From assembly GCF_003014575.1 (NCBI RefSeq), contig NZ_PYGF01000001.1, forward strand, positions 1 to 64,000: a stretch of 64,000 bases of DNA, written 5' to 3'. How positions within the stretch are numbered: the first letter of the stretch is position 1; each line of letters opens with the position of its first letter. The DNA comes from Cecembia rubra (GTDB lineage Bacteria; Bacteroidota; Bacteroidia; Cytophagales; Cyclobacteriaceae). The notes under the pieces are model-generated. The model saw only the letters and a program-made list of their open reading frames with translations, did no database searches and was not told the DNA's origin. The position numbers were made by a program, and so were the translations under genes. Positions 1 through 7,613 of this stretch are shown here, in pieces.

Positions 1-2
1 CT

Positions 3-134
3 GTTATGAAGTCTGTTTTCCTCGCTGCAAGGGAAGCATCGAAAAAATGGACTATGCCCATTCGAGACTGGGGTACTATCCTTAACAGTTTCCTGCTTAT
101 ATTTGGTGATAGGGTCAGGCTTCTTGAAACCTGA
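3..134 (+). CDS. IS256-family transposase, C-terminal end only (partial)
   Basis: Frame 3 from the left edge is open for 43 codons to a TGA at 132-134. Its translation contains [17 protein letters not shown] followed by a hydrophobic/acidic tail ([16 protein letters not shown]). The [11 protein letters not shown] block is the hallmark of the C-terminus of IS256/mutator-type DDE transposases, recognised from memory of the family. The rest of the gene lies left of the window, so it cannot be said whether the element is intact. Family assignment is fairly secure; activity is unknown. Confidence 0.78.
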   Translation, partial: VMKSVFLAAREASKKWTMPIRDWGTILNSFLLIFGDRVRLLET

Positions 135-151
135 CCATAAAATCATAATTT

Positions 152-195
152 AAAGTTTACACACTTATCGGGATAGTGTCCGTAAACCCCTTAAC
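152..195. repeat. Putative right terminal inverted repeat of the IS256-like element
   Basis: About 20 bases after the transposase stop lies GTTTACACACTTATCGGGAT, followed by AGTGTCCGTAAAC. The outer arms GTTTAC and GTAAAC are inverted, with a CACT/AGTG pair inside. Position just downstream of the transposase fits an IS end. The left end lies outside the window, so the pairing cannot be confirmed. Confidence 0.4.
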
Positions 196-315
196 CCTGA
201 TCGTTTAACACTTAACATTCAACACTTAACACTCATCACTTCTCACTAACCACTAATCAACCAATCCCTAATTAACCAATCAACTATTCACTAAATAACT
301 AATCACCAATCACTA
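196..315. repeat. Low-complexity CACTAA/TTAACACT-like spacer
   Basis: Degenerate tandem words (TTAACACT, CACTAACC, CACTAATC, CCAATC, CACTAAAT) fill the space between the IS end and the aminotransferase stop. No gene is seen here. Read on the minus strand it is a string of GTGATTAGTG-like words directly downstream of the aminotransferase. Confidence 0.6.
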
Positions 316-1494
316 AACCCCCTCAATCGCTTCCAAAATCATCCTACAGGCTTCTTCGATTTCGGTATGGCTGATAATCAGTGGAGGGGCGATGCGCATA
401 GAGTCATCACAAAACAGGAACCAATCTGTGATCACGCCTTTATTTATGGCACGGTCAATAATAGGTTTGAGCACACCAAAGGATTCAAATTCTACAGCCA
501 TCATCAGTCCTTTGTTTCTAATGCCTTTGATAATGGGGTGTACCAATAATTTTTTGAATAATGCTGCTTTTTCTTCTACCTGATCCAAGAGGTTTTCTTT
601 TTGAATTACCTGAATTGTAGCTAATGACGCTGCAGCAGAAACAGGATGCCCCCCAAAGGTGGTAATATGGCCTAACAATGGATTGTTTTTAAACACCCCC
701 ATGACTTCTTTATTGGCAATGAATGCACCAATCGGCATACCACCTCCCATTCCCTTGGCACAGACAAGTATGTCGGGTTCTATGTCAAAATGCTCAAAAG
801 CCCAGAATTTCCCTGTCCTTCCAAATCCTGCCTGAATCTCATCCAGAATCAACAATGTTCCTGTTTCATTACAGCGCTTCCTCAATGCCTGAAAATATTC
901 TTTACAAGCCACCCGGATTCCTGCTTCCCCTTGGATGGTTTCGATGATGACTGCAGCCGTATCATTTGTTATCTTATCCAGATGATGGAAGGCCCCATAT
1001 ACAATATTCCTGATCCCTGGTAATAATGGGCGGTAAGCTCTTTTGAATATTTCATTTCCACCAACTGAAAGGGATCCGTGTGATGAACCATGGTAAGCAT
1101 TGATGCAGGAAATAATTTCCCTGCGATTTGTATAGCGTTTTGCCAATTTCAGGGCACCTTCTACCGCCTCAGAACCTGAGTTGACCAGGTACACATTGTC
1201 CAATTGTGAAGGGAGGGTGTCTGTGAGTGCTTTTGCCAATTTGACCTGAGGGCTTTGTACATATTCTCCATATACCATAAGGTGCAGGTATTTGTCCAGT
1301 TGCTCTTGGATAGCTGCCAAAACCTTTGGGTGACGGTGGCCAACATTGCTGACCCCAATGCCGGATATGAGATCCAAATACTTTTTTCCATCCGGTCCAT
1401 ACATATAGACTCCCTCGGCTTTTTCGATTTCAATCAAAAGCGGAAAATCCGTGGTCTGGGCAAGATGGGAAAGGAAGAGTTGGCGGTTATTCAT
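313..1494 (-). CDS. Class III PLP-dependent aminotransferase (acetylornithine/ornithine type)
   Basis: A 393-residue fold-type I aminotransferase of subgroup III. Visible blocks are the N-terminal YLDLISGIGVSNVGHRHP, the phosphate-binding NSGSEAVEGALKLAKR, YHGSSHGS, the cofactor-contacting LILDEIQAGFGRTG, and CAKGMGGGMPIGA, whose Lys should carry PLP. Length fits ArgD/RocD and omega-aminotransferases. It likely moves an amino group from a basic amino acid derivative or diamine to 2-oxoglutarate, but the substrate cannot be read from sequence and no arginine genes flank it. It stands alone, bounded on both sides by simple-sequence spacers. Confidence 0.9.
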   Translation of the reverse strand: MNNRQLFLSHLAQTTDFPLLIEIEKAEGVYMYGPDGKKYLDLISGIGVSNVGHRHPKVLAAIQEQLDKYLHLMVYGEYVQSPQVKLAKALTDTLPSQLDNVYLVNSGSEAVEGALKLAKRYTNRREIISCINAYHGSSHGSLSVGGNEIFKRAYRPLLPGIRNIVYGAFHHLDKITNDTAAVIIETIQGEAGIRVACKEYFQALRKRCNETGTLLILDEIQAGFGRTGKFWAFEHFDIEPDILVCAKGMGGGMPIGAFIANKEVMGVFKNNPLLGHITTFGGHPVSAAASLATIQVIQKENLLDQVEEKAALFKKLLVHPIIKGIRNKGLMMAVEFESFGVLKPIIDRAINKGVITDWFLFCDDSMRIAPPLIISHTEIEEACRMILEAIEGV

Positions 1495-1500
1495 TTTTAG

Positions 1501-1575
1501 ACTGTTAGTTGCAAGAGATTAGATGCTAGAGTTAAGAGACTAGAGGCAAGAATCAAGAGACAAGAATCAAGAGAA
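1501..1575. repeat. Heptamer-like tandem repeat (AAGAGAC/AAGAATC words)
   Basis: Immediately upstream of the aminotransferase start the sequence is built of 7-base words such as AAGAGAT, TAGATGC, AAGAGAC, TAGAGGC, AAGAATC, AAGAGAC and AAGAATC. A perfect 14-base palindrome ACTTTGTACAAAGT follows at 1579-1592. No coding potential is evident. The rest of the gap, to 1773, is AT-rich with no recognisable gene. Confidence 0.6.
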
Positions 1576-1773
1576 AGAACTTTGTACAAAGTACCAAGAA
1601 GCTATTTTGTTCAAAAGTTCAAATGTTCACTAAATCCAAGAACAATTTTTACTTTTTCCCACCCTGCATCCTGTCCCCAAGCTAAAAATATCCATAGAAT
1701 ATTTTCTTAACGCTTGGCCCTCTTGGCTCTTTATACCCTGAAAACTTAAGACATTTTAGACCCGTAGCAGATA

Positions 1774-2670
1774 CTATACCTTCCTAAACCGGTAGAAGAT
1801 GCCCAAAGGCAATTTCTTACCATATTTATCTTTAAGGTACAATTCCCCATGTTCTGCGTTAGCCACATCACCAAAATTGGACTGGATCAGGTTGGCCGCA
1901 ATCATGGAGCTAAAACTGAGGGAATACATGTTAAGTATCAGGAAGTGCTGATTTGGGTCCAACAATTGTGCACAAAGCTTGAGCATTTCATTGATCTGTT
2001 CTTCTAGAATCCATTTTTCCCCATCAGGTCCTCTGCCATAGGCTGGTGGATCGAGTATAATACCATGGTAGGTGTTGCCTCTCCGTACTTCTCTTCTGAT
2101 AAACTTCATAGCATCATCCACAATCCAACGGATGCCTTCAAGTCCTGAAGCTTCCATATTATGCTTGGACCAGGTCACTACTTGCTTTACAGAATCAAGA
2201 TGTGTCACATCAGCCCCACAGGCACGGGCTGCTACTGAGGCGGCACCAGTATAGGCGAAGAGATTAAGAACTTTTGGGTTTTTAACCGGAAAAGCCTTCA
2301 AGGTATCTGAAATATAGTCCCAATTGACAGCTTGCTCTGGGAAAAGCCCAATATGCTTAAATGAAGTCATGGCCAAATTAAGCTTCATTTTCAGACCATC
2401 CTGATTTTTATACTTTACCTGCCAGTTGTGCGGAATTTTACTCAATTCTTTCCATTGGCCTTTTTCCGGATTATTTTTTTCTTTGGCAAAATGGGCATGG
2501 CTTAATTTCCTCCATTCTTCCTCGCTCAGACTTTTGTCCCAAATGGCCTGTGGTTCGGGACGGCTAAGGATATAGGGACCAAATCTTTCCAGTTTTTCAA
2601 ATCCTCCAGTATCGATCAGTTCGTAATCTTCCCAATAGATGGGGCAAAGTGATAGGATGGTTTCTTTCAT
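1774..2670 (-). CDS. Class I SAM-dependent methyltransferase, RlmI/RlmK-like
   Basis: This 298-residue protein has a Rossmann methyltransferase core. Motif I is NLFAYTGAASVAA (about residue 138), the acidic post-I residue lies in THLDSVKQ, and motif IV is ILDPPAYGRGPDG. The DPPAYG form is typical of RlmI-type 23S rRNA cytosine methyltransferases and relatives. The N-terminal part is shorter than in RlmI and no clear PUA domain is seen, so the RNA target is uncertain. The gene is monocistronic, and a TAATTTTG octamer on its strand (2682-2675) sits just before the ATG as a candidate -7 element. Confidence 0.85.
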   Translation of the reverse strand: MKETILSLCPIYWEDYELIDTGGFEKLERFGPYILSRPEPQAIWDKSLSEEEWRKLSHAHFAKEKNNPEKGQWKELSKIPHNWQVKYKNQDGLKMKLNLAMTSFKHIGLFPEQAVNWDYISDTLKAFPVKNPKVLNLFAYTGAASVAARACGADVTHLDSVKQVVTWSKHNMEASGLEGIRWIVDDAMKFIRREVRRGNTYHGIILDPPAYGRGPDGEKWILEEQINEMLKLCAQLLDPNQHFLILNMYSLSFSSMIAANLIQSNFGDVANAEHGELYLKDKYGKKLPLGIFYRFRKV

Positions 2671-2767
2671 TTTGCAAAATTAATGGAATAATTGAACAGG
2701 ATTTTGATTTTAATTTTGCGAATAGAATCAGTAATTTAGGATTATATTCAAAATCTGCTAAAAAGAA

Positions 2768-3442
2768 ATGAAAAAGATAATTTTCACGTTGGCATTGGGT
2801 CTGGTATTGCTGGTGGATTTGGCTTGGTCACAGTCAGTTTCTACTCTTAAGCAGAATGACATTGACTATGGACGTGCGTTTCGGTTAAATGCAAAGAGTG
2901 ATGGGGTTAAAGGAACTCCTTTCCTTTACGATGAACCAAAATCAGCCAAAATATCACTGATAGGAGGAAAGGTTTACGAGGATATTCCATTCAACATTCT
3001 TCCTGAAAAGGAAGAAATCTACATACAGACTGGTGGTGTAGATAGTGAACCTCTGGTATTGAAAAACTGGGAATGGCTCCAAACACTTGAGGAAGAACCC
3101 AAACTTTTCCGGTTGGAATACCTGGAGGGAAAACAAAGGATTGTTGAAGTATTGTTTGAAAAAGACAAGGAAAAGTTTGTTGCCATCCACAGCAAATATT
3201 TAGTTGAGCCCACTGTACTAAAGGATGGATATACTGGGCCACAATATGATACTTACAAACAAAACACGAGATTTTATAGAATTTCTGGTTTATCAAGCAA
3301 GGAATTCAAGTCCAACAATAGTAGTATTAAAGAATTGGCAGGACCTAAATTCAATGAGGTGAATGCCTTTATCAAGACCAATAACATCAAGGCTGACAGG
3401 GCTTCAGGTATGAAACAGATATTGGAATTTATCAACAGGTAG
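2768..3442 (+). CDS. Secreted protein of unknown function
   Basis: A 224-residue protein starting with a clear signal peptide (MKKIIFTLALGLVLLVDLAWSQ, likely cut before SQ or QS). The mature part is charged, rich in Lys, Glu and Tyr, with no transmembrane segment and no motif I recognise. It reads like a periplasmic or outer-membrane-associated protein; I cannot assign a function. A TAATTTTG octamer at 2711-2718 is a candidate -7 element. The gene is convergent with the SDR gene and shares its terminator. Confidence 0.8.
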   Translation: MKKIIFTLALGLVLLVDLAWSQSVSTLKQNDIDYGRAFRLNAKSDGVKGTPFLYDEPKSAKISLIGGKVYEDIPFNILPEKEEIYIQTGGVDSEPLVLKNWEWLQTLEEEPKLFRLEYLEGKQRIVEVLFEKDKEKFVAIHSKYLVEPTVLKDGYTGPQYDTYKQNTRFYRISGLSSKEFKSNNSSIKELAGPKFNEVNAFIKTNNIKADRASGMKQILEFINR

Positions 3443-3504
3443 AGATTCCTAGATGAGCTCTCATATACCTAGGAAGAAAAAGAAATTGATAATAATCATT
3501 GGAA

Positions 3505-3548
3505 AGGGCTTTTGGAAATGGCATTACAGCCATTTTTCCAAAAGCTCT
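3505..3548. terminator. Bidirectional hairpin between convergent genes
   Basis: The arms AGGGCTTTTGGAAATGGC and GCCATTTTTCCAAAAGCTCT pair with one mismatch and a slip around a 6-base loop. The hairpin overlaps the last codons of the SDR gene. Position between two convergent genes supports a shared terminator. Confidence 0.6.
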
Positions 3549-4357
3549 TCACTTTTTAACCATAACTTTTCCCTCATGTTTTTAGATATGGCCATCCTTG
3601 AGGGGGATGCAGGTTTGGAATTTTTGAAATAGAATCCATTTTGTGATTCCGGTAATTGTGTTTTTGCAAGGAAAACCGTCGTTTTGGCTCCATTCTGGGC
3701 ATTGATCATAAATGGCTTGGCTATAGTCCAGAAAAGTTTAAAAATACCGTTAGCTTCATTTCCAAAATTGGTTTTCACGACCCCGGGATGCAGGGCATAG
3801 GACTTTAAGCCTTCCTTGCCAAATTTTTCAACCAATGACTTTGTAAATAGGATGTTGAAAAGTTTGACATTGGCATAAGCAGTAAAAGCACTGTATTTTG
3901 TTTGACTGTAATTGAGGTCTTCGAAATTTACTCTTGCTACTTTATGTGCTTCCGAACTAACATTGATGATTTTGGGGTTTTCTGCCTTCAAAAGTGCAGG
4001 CATCAATTTATTGGTCAAAAGAAAATGCCCCAAATGGTTGGCTGAAAGTGTCAACTCAAAGCCATTTTTGGTAATAACTTTTTCCGGAAATATACCACCT
4101 GCATTATTGATCAGTAAGTCAATGCTATCAGTCAACCTTTCGATTTGTTGAGCGGAATTATTTACCGATTCAAAATCTGCCAGATCGGTGTAAATAAATT
4201 TGACTTTATTTTGCTCTTGGAGAGGAAGTTTGGCTATTTCTTCTTTGGCTTTAGCTTCATTTCTTGCCAAAAAAAATATTTGTTTACAGATTGGGGTCAA
4301 TTGTTGGAATGTCACTGCCCCAATCCCTGATGTAGGTCCCGTTATGGCTAATTTCAT
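3524..4357 (-). CDS. Short-chain dehydrogenase/reductase
   Basis: This 277-residue SDR begins directly with the nucleotide-binding motif TGPTSGIGAVTFQ (residues 6-18). LINNAGGIFPEK follows, then the catalytic Ser in INVSSEAHKV and Tyr/Lys in YANVKLFN. Arg in FLARNEAKA after beta-strand 2 suggests NADPH preference. It resembles the retinol dehydrogenase/WW-domain oxidoreductase-like branch common in Bacteroidota. The substrate is not predictable. It is a single gene, divergent from the acyltransferase operon to its right. Confidence 0.88.
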   Translation of the reverse strand: MKLAITGPTSGIGAVTFQQLTPICKQIFFLARNEAKAKEEIAKLPLQEQNKVKFIYTDLADFESVNNSAQQIERLTDSIDLLINNAGGIFPEKVITKNGFELTLSANHLGHFLLTNKLMPALLKAENPKIINVSSEAHKVARVNFEDLNYSQTKYSAFTAYANVKLFNILFTKSLVEKFGKEGLKSYALHPGVVKTNFGNEANGIFKLFWTIAKPFMINAQNGAKTTVFLAKTQLPESQNGFYFKNSKPASPSRMAISKNMREKLWLKSEELLEKWL

Positions 4358-4589
4358 AGGTGTTTTTCTTTTTAAACCTGATTACAGGTAATTTGGTTTG
4401 AAAAGAAAATTCTGTTGAAACTAAGTAATACCAAGGATTCCGCAAAAATTTGTACTTTTGGGTCGAAATAATTTCAAAAAATCACCCAAAACAAAAGTAT
4501 AGGACTGTTGAGTTCACGGGTATACTTTTGGATATCAGTCAATTAAATAGAGGCTATTAAGTTAGGGGCTACATTTAAATTACAAGGTT
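4358..4589. promoter_or_regulatory. Divergent intergenic region with three TACTTTTG octamers
   Basis: TACTTTTG occurs at 4453-4460 and 4523-4530 on the plus strand and at 4499-4492 on the minus strand. This matches the Bacteroidota sigma -7 consensus TAnnTTTG. Well-spaced -33 TTG partners are not obvious. The 4523 copy is the best placed to drive the acyltransferase operon. Confidence 0.35.
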
Positions 4590-5414
4590 TTGGAGGTTAA
4601 GAAACCCTTTATTGATATTGAGCAAGTTCTCAAAAGCAAAAATGCCAAATTACATAAATGGCTGCCCGGTTTCGTTATCCGGTATATCAAAAAGATAGTC
4701 CACGAGAAAGAAATCAATGCCATAATGGCGAAAATTGGGCATTTGCAGGGATTGGATTTTGTGCATGCCCTGATTGATGAGTTTGGTGTAATGGTAACCA
4801 TTACAGGTGAAGAAAATATACCATTGGACAGGCCAGTGATTTTTGCGTCCAACCACCCATTAGGAGGGATGGATGGAATTGCATTTATGCATGCTTTAGG
4901 GAAATACCGGACCGACCTCCGCTTTTTAGTCAATGATATTTTGACCAATATTAAAAATTTTGAGCCCATATTTATCCCAGTCAATAAACATGGTGCTAAT
5001 AGCCGAGAAGTCACCAAATTGATAGAGGAGACCTATGCAGGGGAATTTGCTGTTTTGGTTTTTCCTGCTGGTTTGGTATCAAGAAAGCAGGCAGTAGGTA
5101 TCAAGGACCTTCAATGGAAGAAAAGTTTTATCTCCAAGGCAAAAAGATATGAGAAGGACATCGTGCCTGTCTATATTGAAGGAAGGAACTCTGACTTCTT
5201 TTATAACTTAGCAAAATTGCGTAAAAACCTGGGCGTCAAGGCAAATATTGAGATGTTTTATTTGGCTGATGAAATGTTTGCACAAAGAGGTAAAAAAGTT
5301 GTCATCCATATAGGAAAACCAATTTCTTACCATTATTTTGATCAATCAAAAAGCGAGAGCGATTGGGCTGAAGAGGTCAAAAATCAGGTTTACCAAATGG
5401 CCGAAAAAAAATAA
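4590..5414 (+). CDS. PlsC-like O-acyltransferase, probable GlsA-type amino-lipid acyltransferase
   Basis: A 274-residue lysophospholipid acyltransferase-like protein. The active-site block is FASNHPLGGMDG, where five rather than four residues separate His from Asp, followed by EPIFIPVNK and VFPAGLVSRK (the substrate-phosphate/Gly block). It lies 2 bp before a GNAT-type N-acyltransferase, the same pairing as Bacteroides GlsA/GlsB, which make glycine lipids; Flavobacterium GlsF fuses both halves. By analogy it would add the ester-linked fatty acid to an N-acyl amino acid at the inner membrane. The start is TTG: an in-frame stop lies only a few codons upstream and no ATG is available before residue 46. 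Confidence 0.8.
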   Translation: MEVKKPFIDIEQVLKSKNAKLHKWLPGFVIRYIKKIVHEKEINAIMAKIGHLQGLDFVHALIDEFGVMVTITGEENIPLDRPVIFASNHPLGGMDGIAFMHALGKYRTDLRFLVNDILTNIKNFEPIFIPVNKHGANSREVTKLIEETYAGEFAVLVFPAGLVSRKQAVGIKDLQWKKSFISKAKRYEKDIVPVYIEGRNSDFFYNLAKLRKNLGVKANIEMFYLADEMFAQRGKKVVIHIGKPISYHYFDQSKSESDWAEEVKNQVYQMAEKK

Positions 5415-5416
5415 CT

Positions 5417-6370
5417 ATGCAAGCAATTATACCCGAAACAGATCGTGGACTATTAAAGAGTGAGTTGACACCTGAAAGATTTCTCAGGTACACCAATAAT
5501 GGAAATAACCATATATATCTGGTTGATTATCACAATGCTCCCAATACTGTTAGGGAAATAGGACGATTGAGGGAATTGACTTTCCGGGGTGCAGGAGGTG
5601 GCACAGGCCTTTCTTTGGACCTGGATGAAAATGATACAATGGATAATTGTTACAAGCAATTGATCACCTGGAGTCCTGAGGATGAGGAGATTGTGGCAGG
5701 ATATAGACTTATCAAATGTGAAAATGCAGGTTTGGACAAAGATGGAAATATCAATCTTTCTACAGCTCACCTTTTTTCTTTTTCAAAAAAATTCCTGGAA
5801 GAATACATTCCTTATACCATTGAATTAGGGAGGTCATTTGTTCAGCCCAAATACCAACCAAGTATTGATAACAGGAAAGGTCTCTTTTCGTTGGATAATC
5901 TTTGGGATGGTTTGGGCGCCGTGGTTATGCTCAATCCCGATGTCAAGTATCTTTTTGGAAAAGTTACCATGTACCCTCATTACAATAGGGAGGCACGAGA
6001 TTTACTACTTTATTTCATGCATTTTTATTTTCCAGATCCGGATAATTTGGTTAGGCCGCTTGAACATTTGAAACTTGGGTATGAGACAGATCCTAAAAAC
6101 TTCGAAGGTTTATTTGATGGATTGGATTACAAGGAAGGATATAAACTGCTCAATAGTAAAATCAGAGCATTTGGAGAGAATATTCCTCCTTTGATCAATA
6201 CCTACATGAACTTGTCCCCTACCATGAAAACCTTTGGGACAGCACTTAACGATGAATTTGGAGCAGTAGAAGAAACAGGAATATTGATTACCCTGGAAGA
6301 TATTTACGAAAGTAAAAAGCATAGGCATTTGGAAACCTTTGATCGGGACAGGGTGTTTGGAAGTCGATGA
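5417..6370 (+). CDS. GNAT-fold N-acyltransferase, probable GlsB/OlsB-like
   Basis: A 317-residue protein of the OlsB/hemolysin-like acyltransferase family. It shows VREIGRLRELTFRGAGGGTG near residue 40, VAGYRLIKC, the ELGRSFVQPKYQ acceptor block and LWDGLGAVVMLNP. The family N-acylates an amino acid (ornithine or glycine) with a 3-hydroxy fatty acid, the first step of ornithine/glycine-lipid synthesis. The adjacent PlsC-like gene supplies the second step. The amino acid used here cannot be told from sequence; glycine is the best guess in Bacteroidota. Its last codons overlap the next ORF by 4 bp (ATGA). Confidence 0.82.
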   Translation: MQAIIPETDRGLLKSELTPERFLRYTNNGNNHIYLVDYHNAPNTVREIGRLRELTFRGAGGGTGLSLDLDENDTMDNCYKQLITWSPEDEEIVAGYRLIKCENAGLDKDGNINLSTAHLFSFSKKFLEEYIPYTIELGRSFVQPKYQPSIDNRKGLFSLDNLWDGLGAVVMLNPDVKYLFGKVTMYPHYNREARDLLLYFMHFYFPDPDNLVRPLEHLKLGYETDPKNFEGLFDGLDYKEGYKLLNSKIRAFGENIPPLINTYMNLSPTMKTFGTALNDEFGAVEETGILITLEDIYESKKHRHLETFDRDRVFGSR

Positions 6371-6744
6371 AGCTACAAGATAAAAAGACAGTGATTCTGG
6401 GCGCAAGTGCGAATCCTGAGAGATATGCCTATTTGGCAGCAGAGATGTTAACTGAACGAAATATTCCTTTTGTGCCGGTTGGTATTAAAAAAGGAGATGT
6501 TTTTGGACAGTCCATATTGGAAATCAAAGAAAAGCCTCACATCCCAGATGTTCATACCGTGACGCTTTATATTGGTCCACACAATCAGCCCGAGTGGTAT
6601 GATTACATTTTTTCTTTAAATCCTCAGAGGATCATTTTCAATCCAGGTACCGAAAACCCTGAGCTTTATGACCTGGCCAAATCTAAGGGTATTGATGTAT
6701 GGAAGGCATGCAATCTTGTATTATTAAGGACTGGCCAATTTTAA
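6367..6744 (+). CDS. CoA-binding-domain protein (YccU-like)
   Basis: This 125-residue single-domain protein has the Rossmann-like CoA_binding_2 fold. GASANPERYAYLA near the N-terminus binds the nucleotide part, IIFNPGTENPEL is the conserved central block, and ACNLVLLRTGQF ends the protein. It is translationally coupled to the GNAT gene (ATGA overlap), which may link it to acyl-CoA or acyl-ACP metabolism of the lipid operon; that is inference. Its stop overlaps the convergent blh stop by 4 bp, leaving no room for a separate terminator. Confidence 0.83.
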   Translation: MKLQDKKTVILGASANPERYAYLAAEMLTERNIPFVPVGIKKGDVFGQSILEIKEKPHIPDVHTVTLYIGPHNQPEWYDYIFSLNPQRIIFNPGTENPELYDLAKSKGIDVWKACNLVLLRTGQF

Positions 6745-7613
6745 GATTTTTTGGTTTCTAAAAAGGAATTCATGTACCAAATATGTGGAGCTGATATCAG
6801 TGAAACCAGAATAAAAAAGAGTAAAGTAAGTTCTTCAGGTTTGCTTTCAGGATAAAAAACAGCCAAAATGATCATCATTCCTACTAAGCTTACAGCGGAA
6901 AATGGAATCATCTTTATCACAAAGTTTTTAAAGTGATTTTTACCTAAATATATTTTCAAAGACTGGTATTCCTCCTTCATACTTGGGAGTGCATGCCAAA
7001 AGCCAAAATATATTACAAAGCTGGTTAAGAGTGGTAATTGGTAAAGCAGAATACCTAAAGCAAGCATTTCAATTACATAAATATGCCATCGAAGAGGTAG
7101 GTTCTTTACAATCAATATTAGACTCAAAGAGAAACTGCACAAGATAATTGGCCAAGCCAATACTGCATAAGACTCCAATTGCATTAGGTTGTGTAGAATA
7201 ATTGATGTCTGTTCAAAACCTCCCCAAAGGATTACAGAAATGTAATATGTACCTATAGACAGATAGGTTAAATTTTTCCAAATTGTGATTTTTTTGCCTA
7301 TAAAATGGCTTTGACCAAAATGAAATGCTGACATCAAAAGGAAAGCAACCAATGCAAGGATGGGAAAAAAGACCCATACTATCATATATGCGAATATGAT
7401 TGCCAGGTATTTGAAAATGAAAGTTATCAATTCCTTATTGCTGATCCTTGGATTAAGGATTAAATAATCCAAAGCTCCATGGGGTATACCAATAGTTAAG
7501 ATTATGGTTCCAAAAAGAATCCATTCAAAAATTTCATTGTCCTGAAATAAAAGCATATATAAAACAGATAGGGCAACTCCAGTTATTTTCCCGATGATTT
7601 CAATGTTTTTCAT
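6741..7613 (-). CDS. blh: Blh: beta-carotene 15,15'-dioxygenase (retinal synthesis)
   Basis: A 290-residue, highly hydrophobic protein with about seven or eight membrane segments. The early motif GIPHGALDYLI and later SAFHFGQSHF and YFGFWHALPSM supply the histidines expected for the non-haem iron of Brp/Blh enzymes, which cleave beta-carotene into two retinals. The open frame extends to 7781, but the upstream 56 codons are the antisense-like overlap with crtY; the ATG at 7613 gives the family-typical N-terminus MKNIEIIGKITG. It overlaps the crtY stop by 14 bp, so the two are probably translationally coupled. Its product feeds the rhodopsin 1.2 kb upstream on the same strand. Confidence 0.92.
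   Translation of the reverse strand: MKNIEIIGKITGVALSVLYMLLFQDNEIFEWILFGTIILTIGIPHGALDYLILNPRISNKELITFIFKYLAIIFAYMIVWVFFPILALVAFLLMSAFHFGQSHFIGKKITIWKNLTYLSIGTYYISVILWGGFEQTSIILHNLMQLESYAVLAWPIILCSFSLSLILIVKNLPLRWHIYVIEMLALGILLYQLPLLTSFVIYFGFWHALPSMKEEYQSLKIYLGKNHFKNFVIKMIPFSAVSLVGMMIILAVFYPESKPEELTLLFFILVSLISAPHIWYMNSFLETKKS

Noticed and set aside
196-315. CRISPR-like or telomere-like repeat
   Set aside because: The words are short, degenerate and contiguous with no unique spacers and no cas genes; simple low-complexity DNA is enough.
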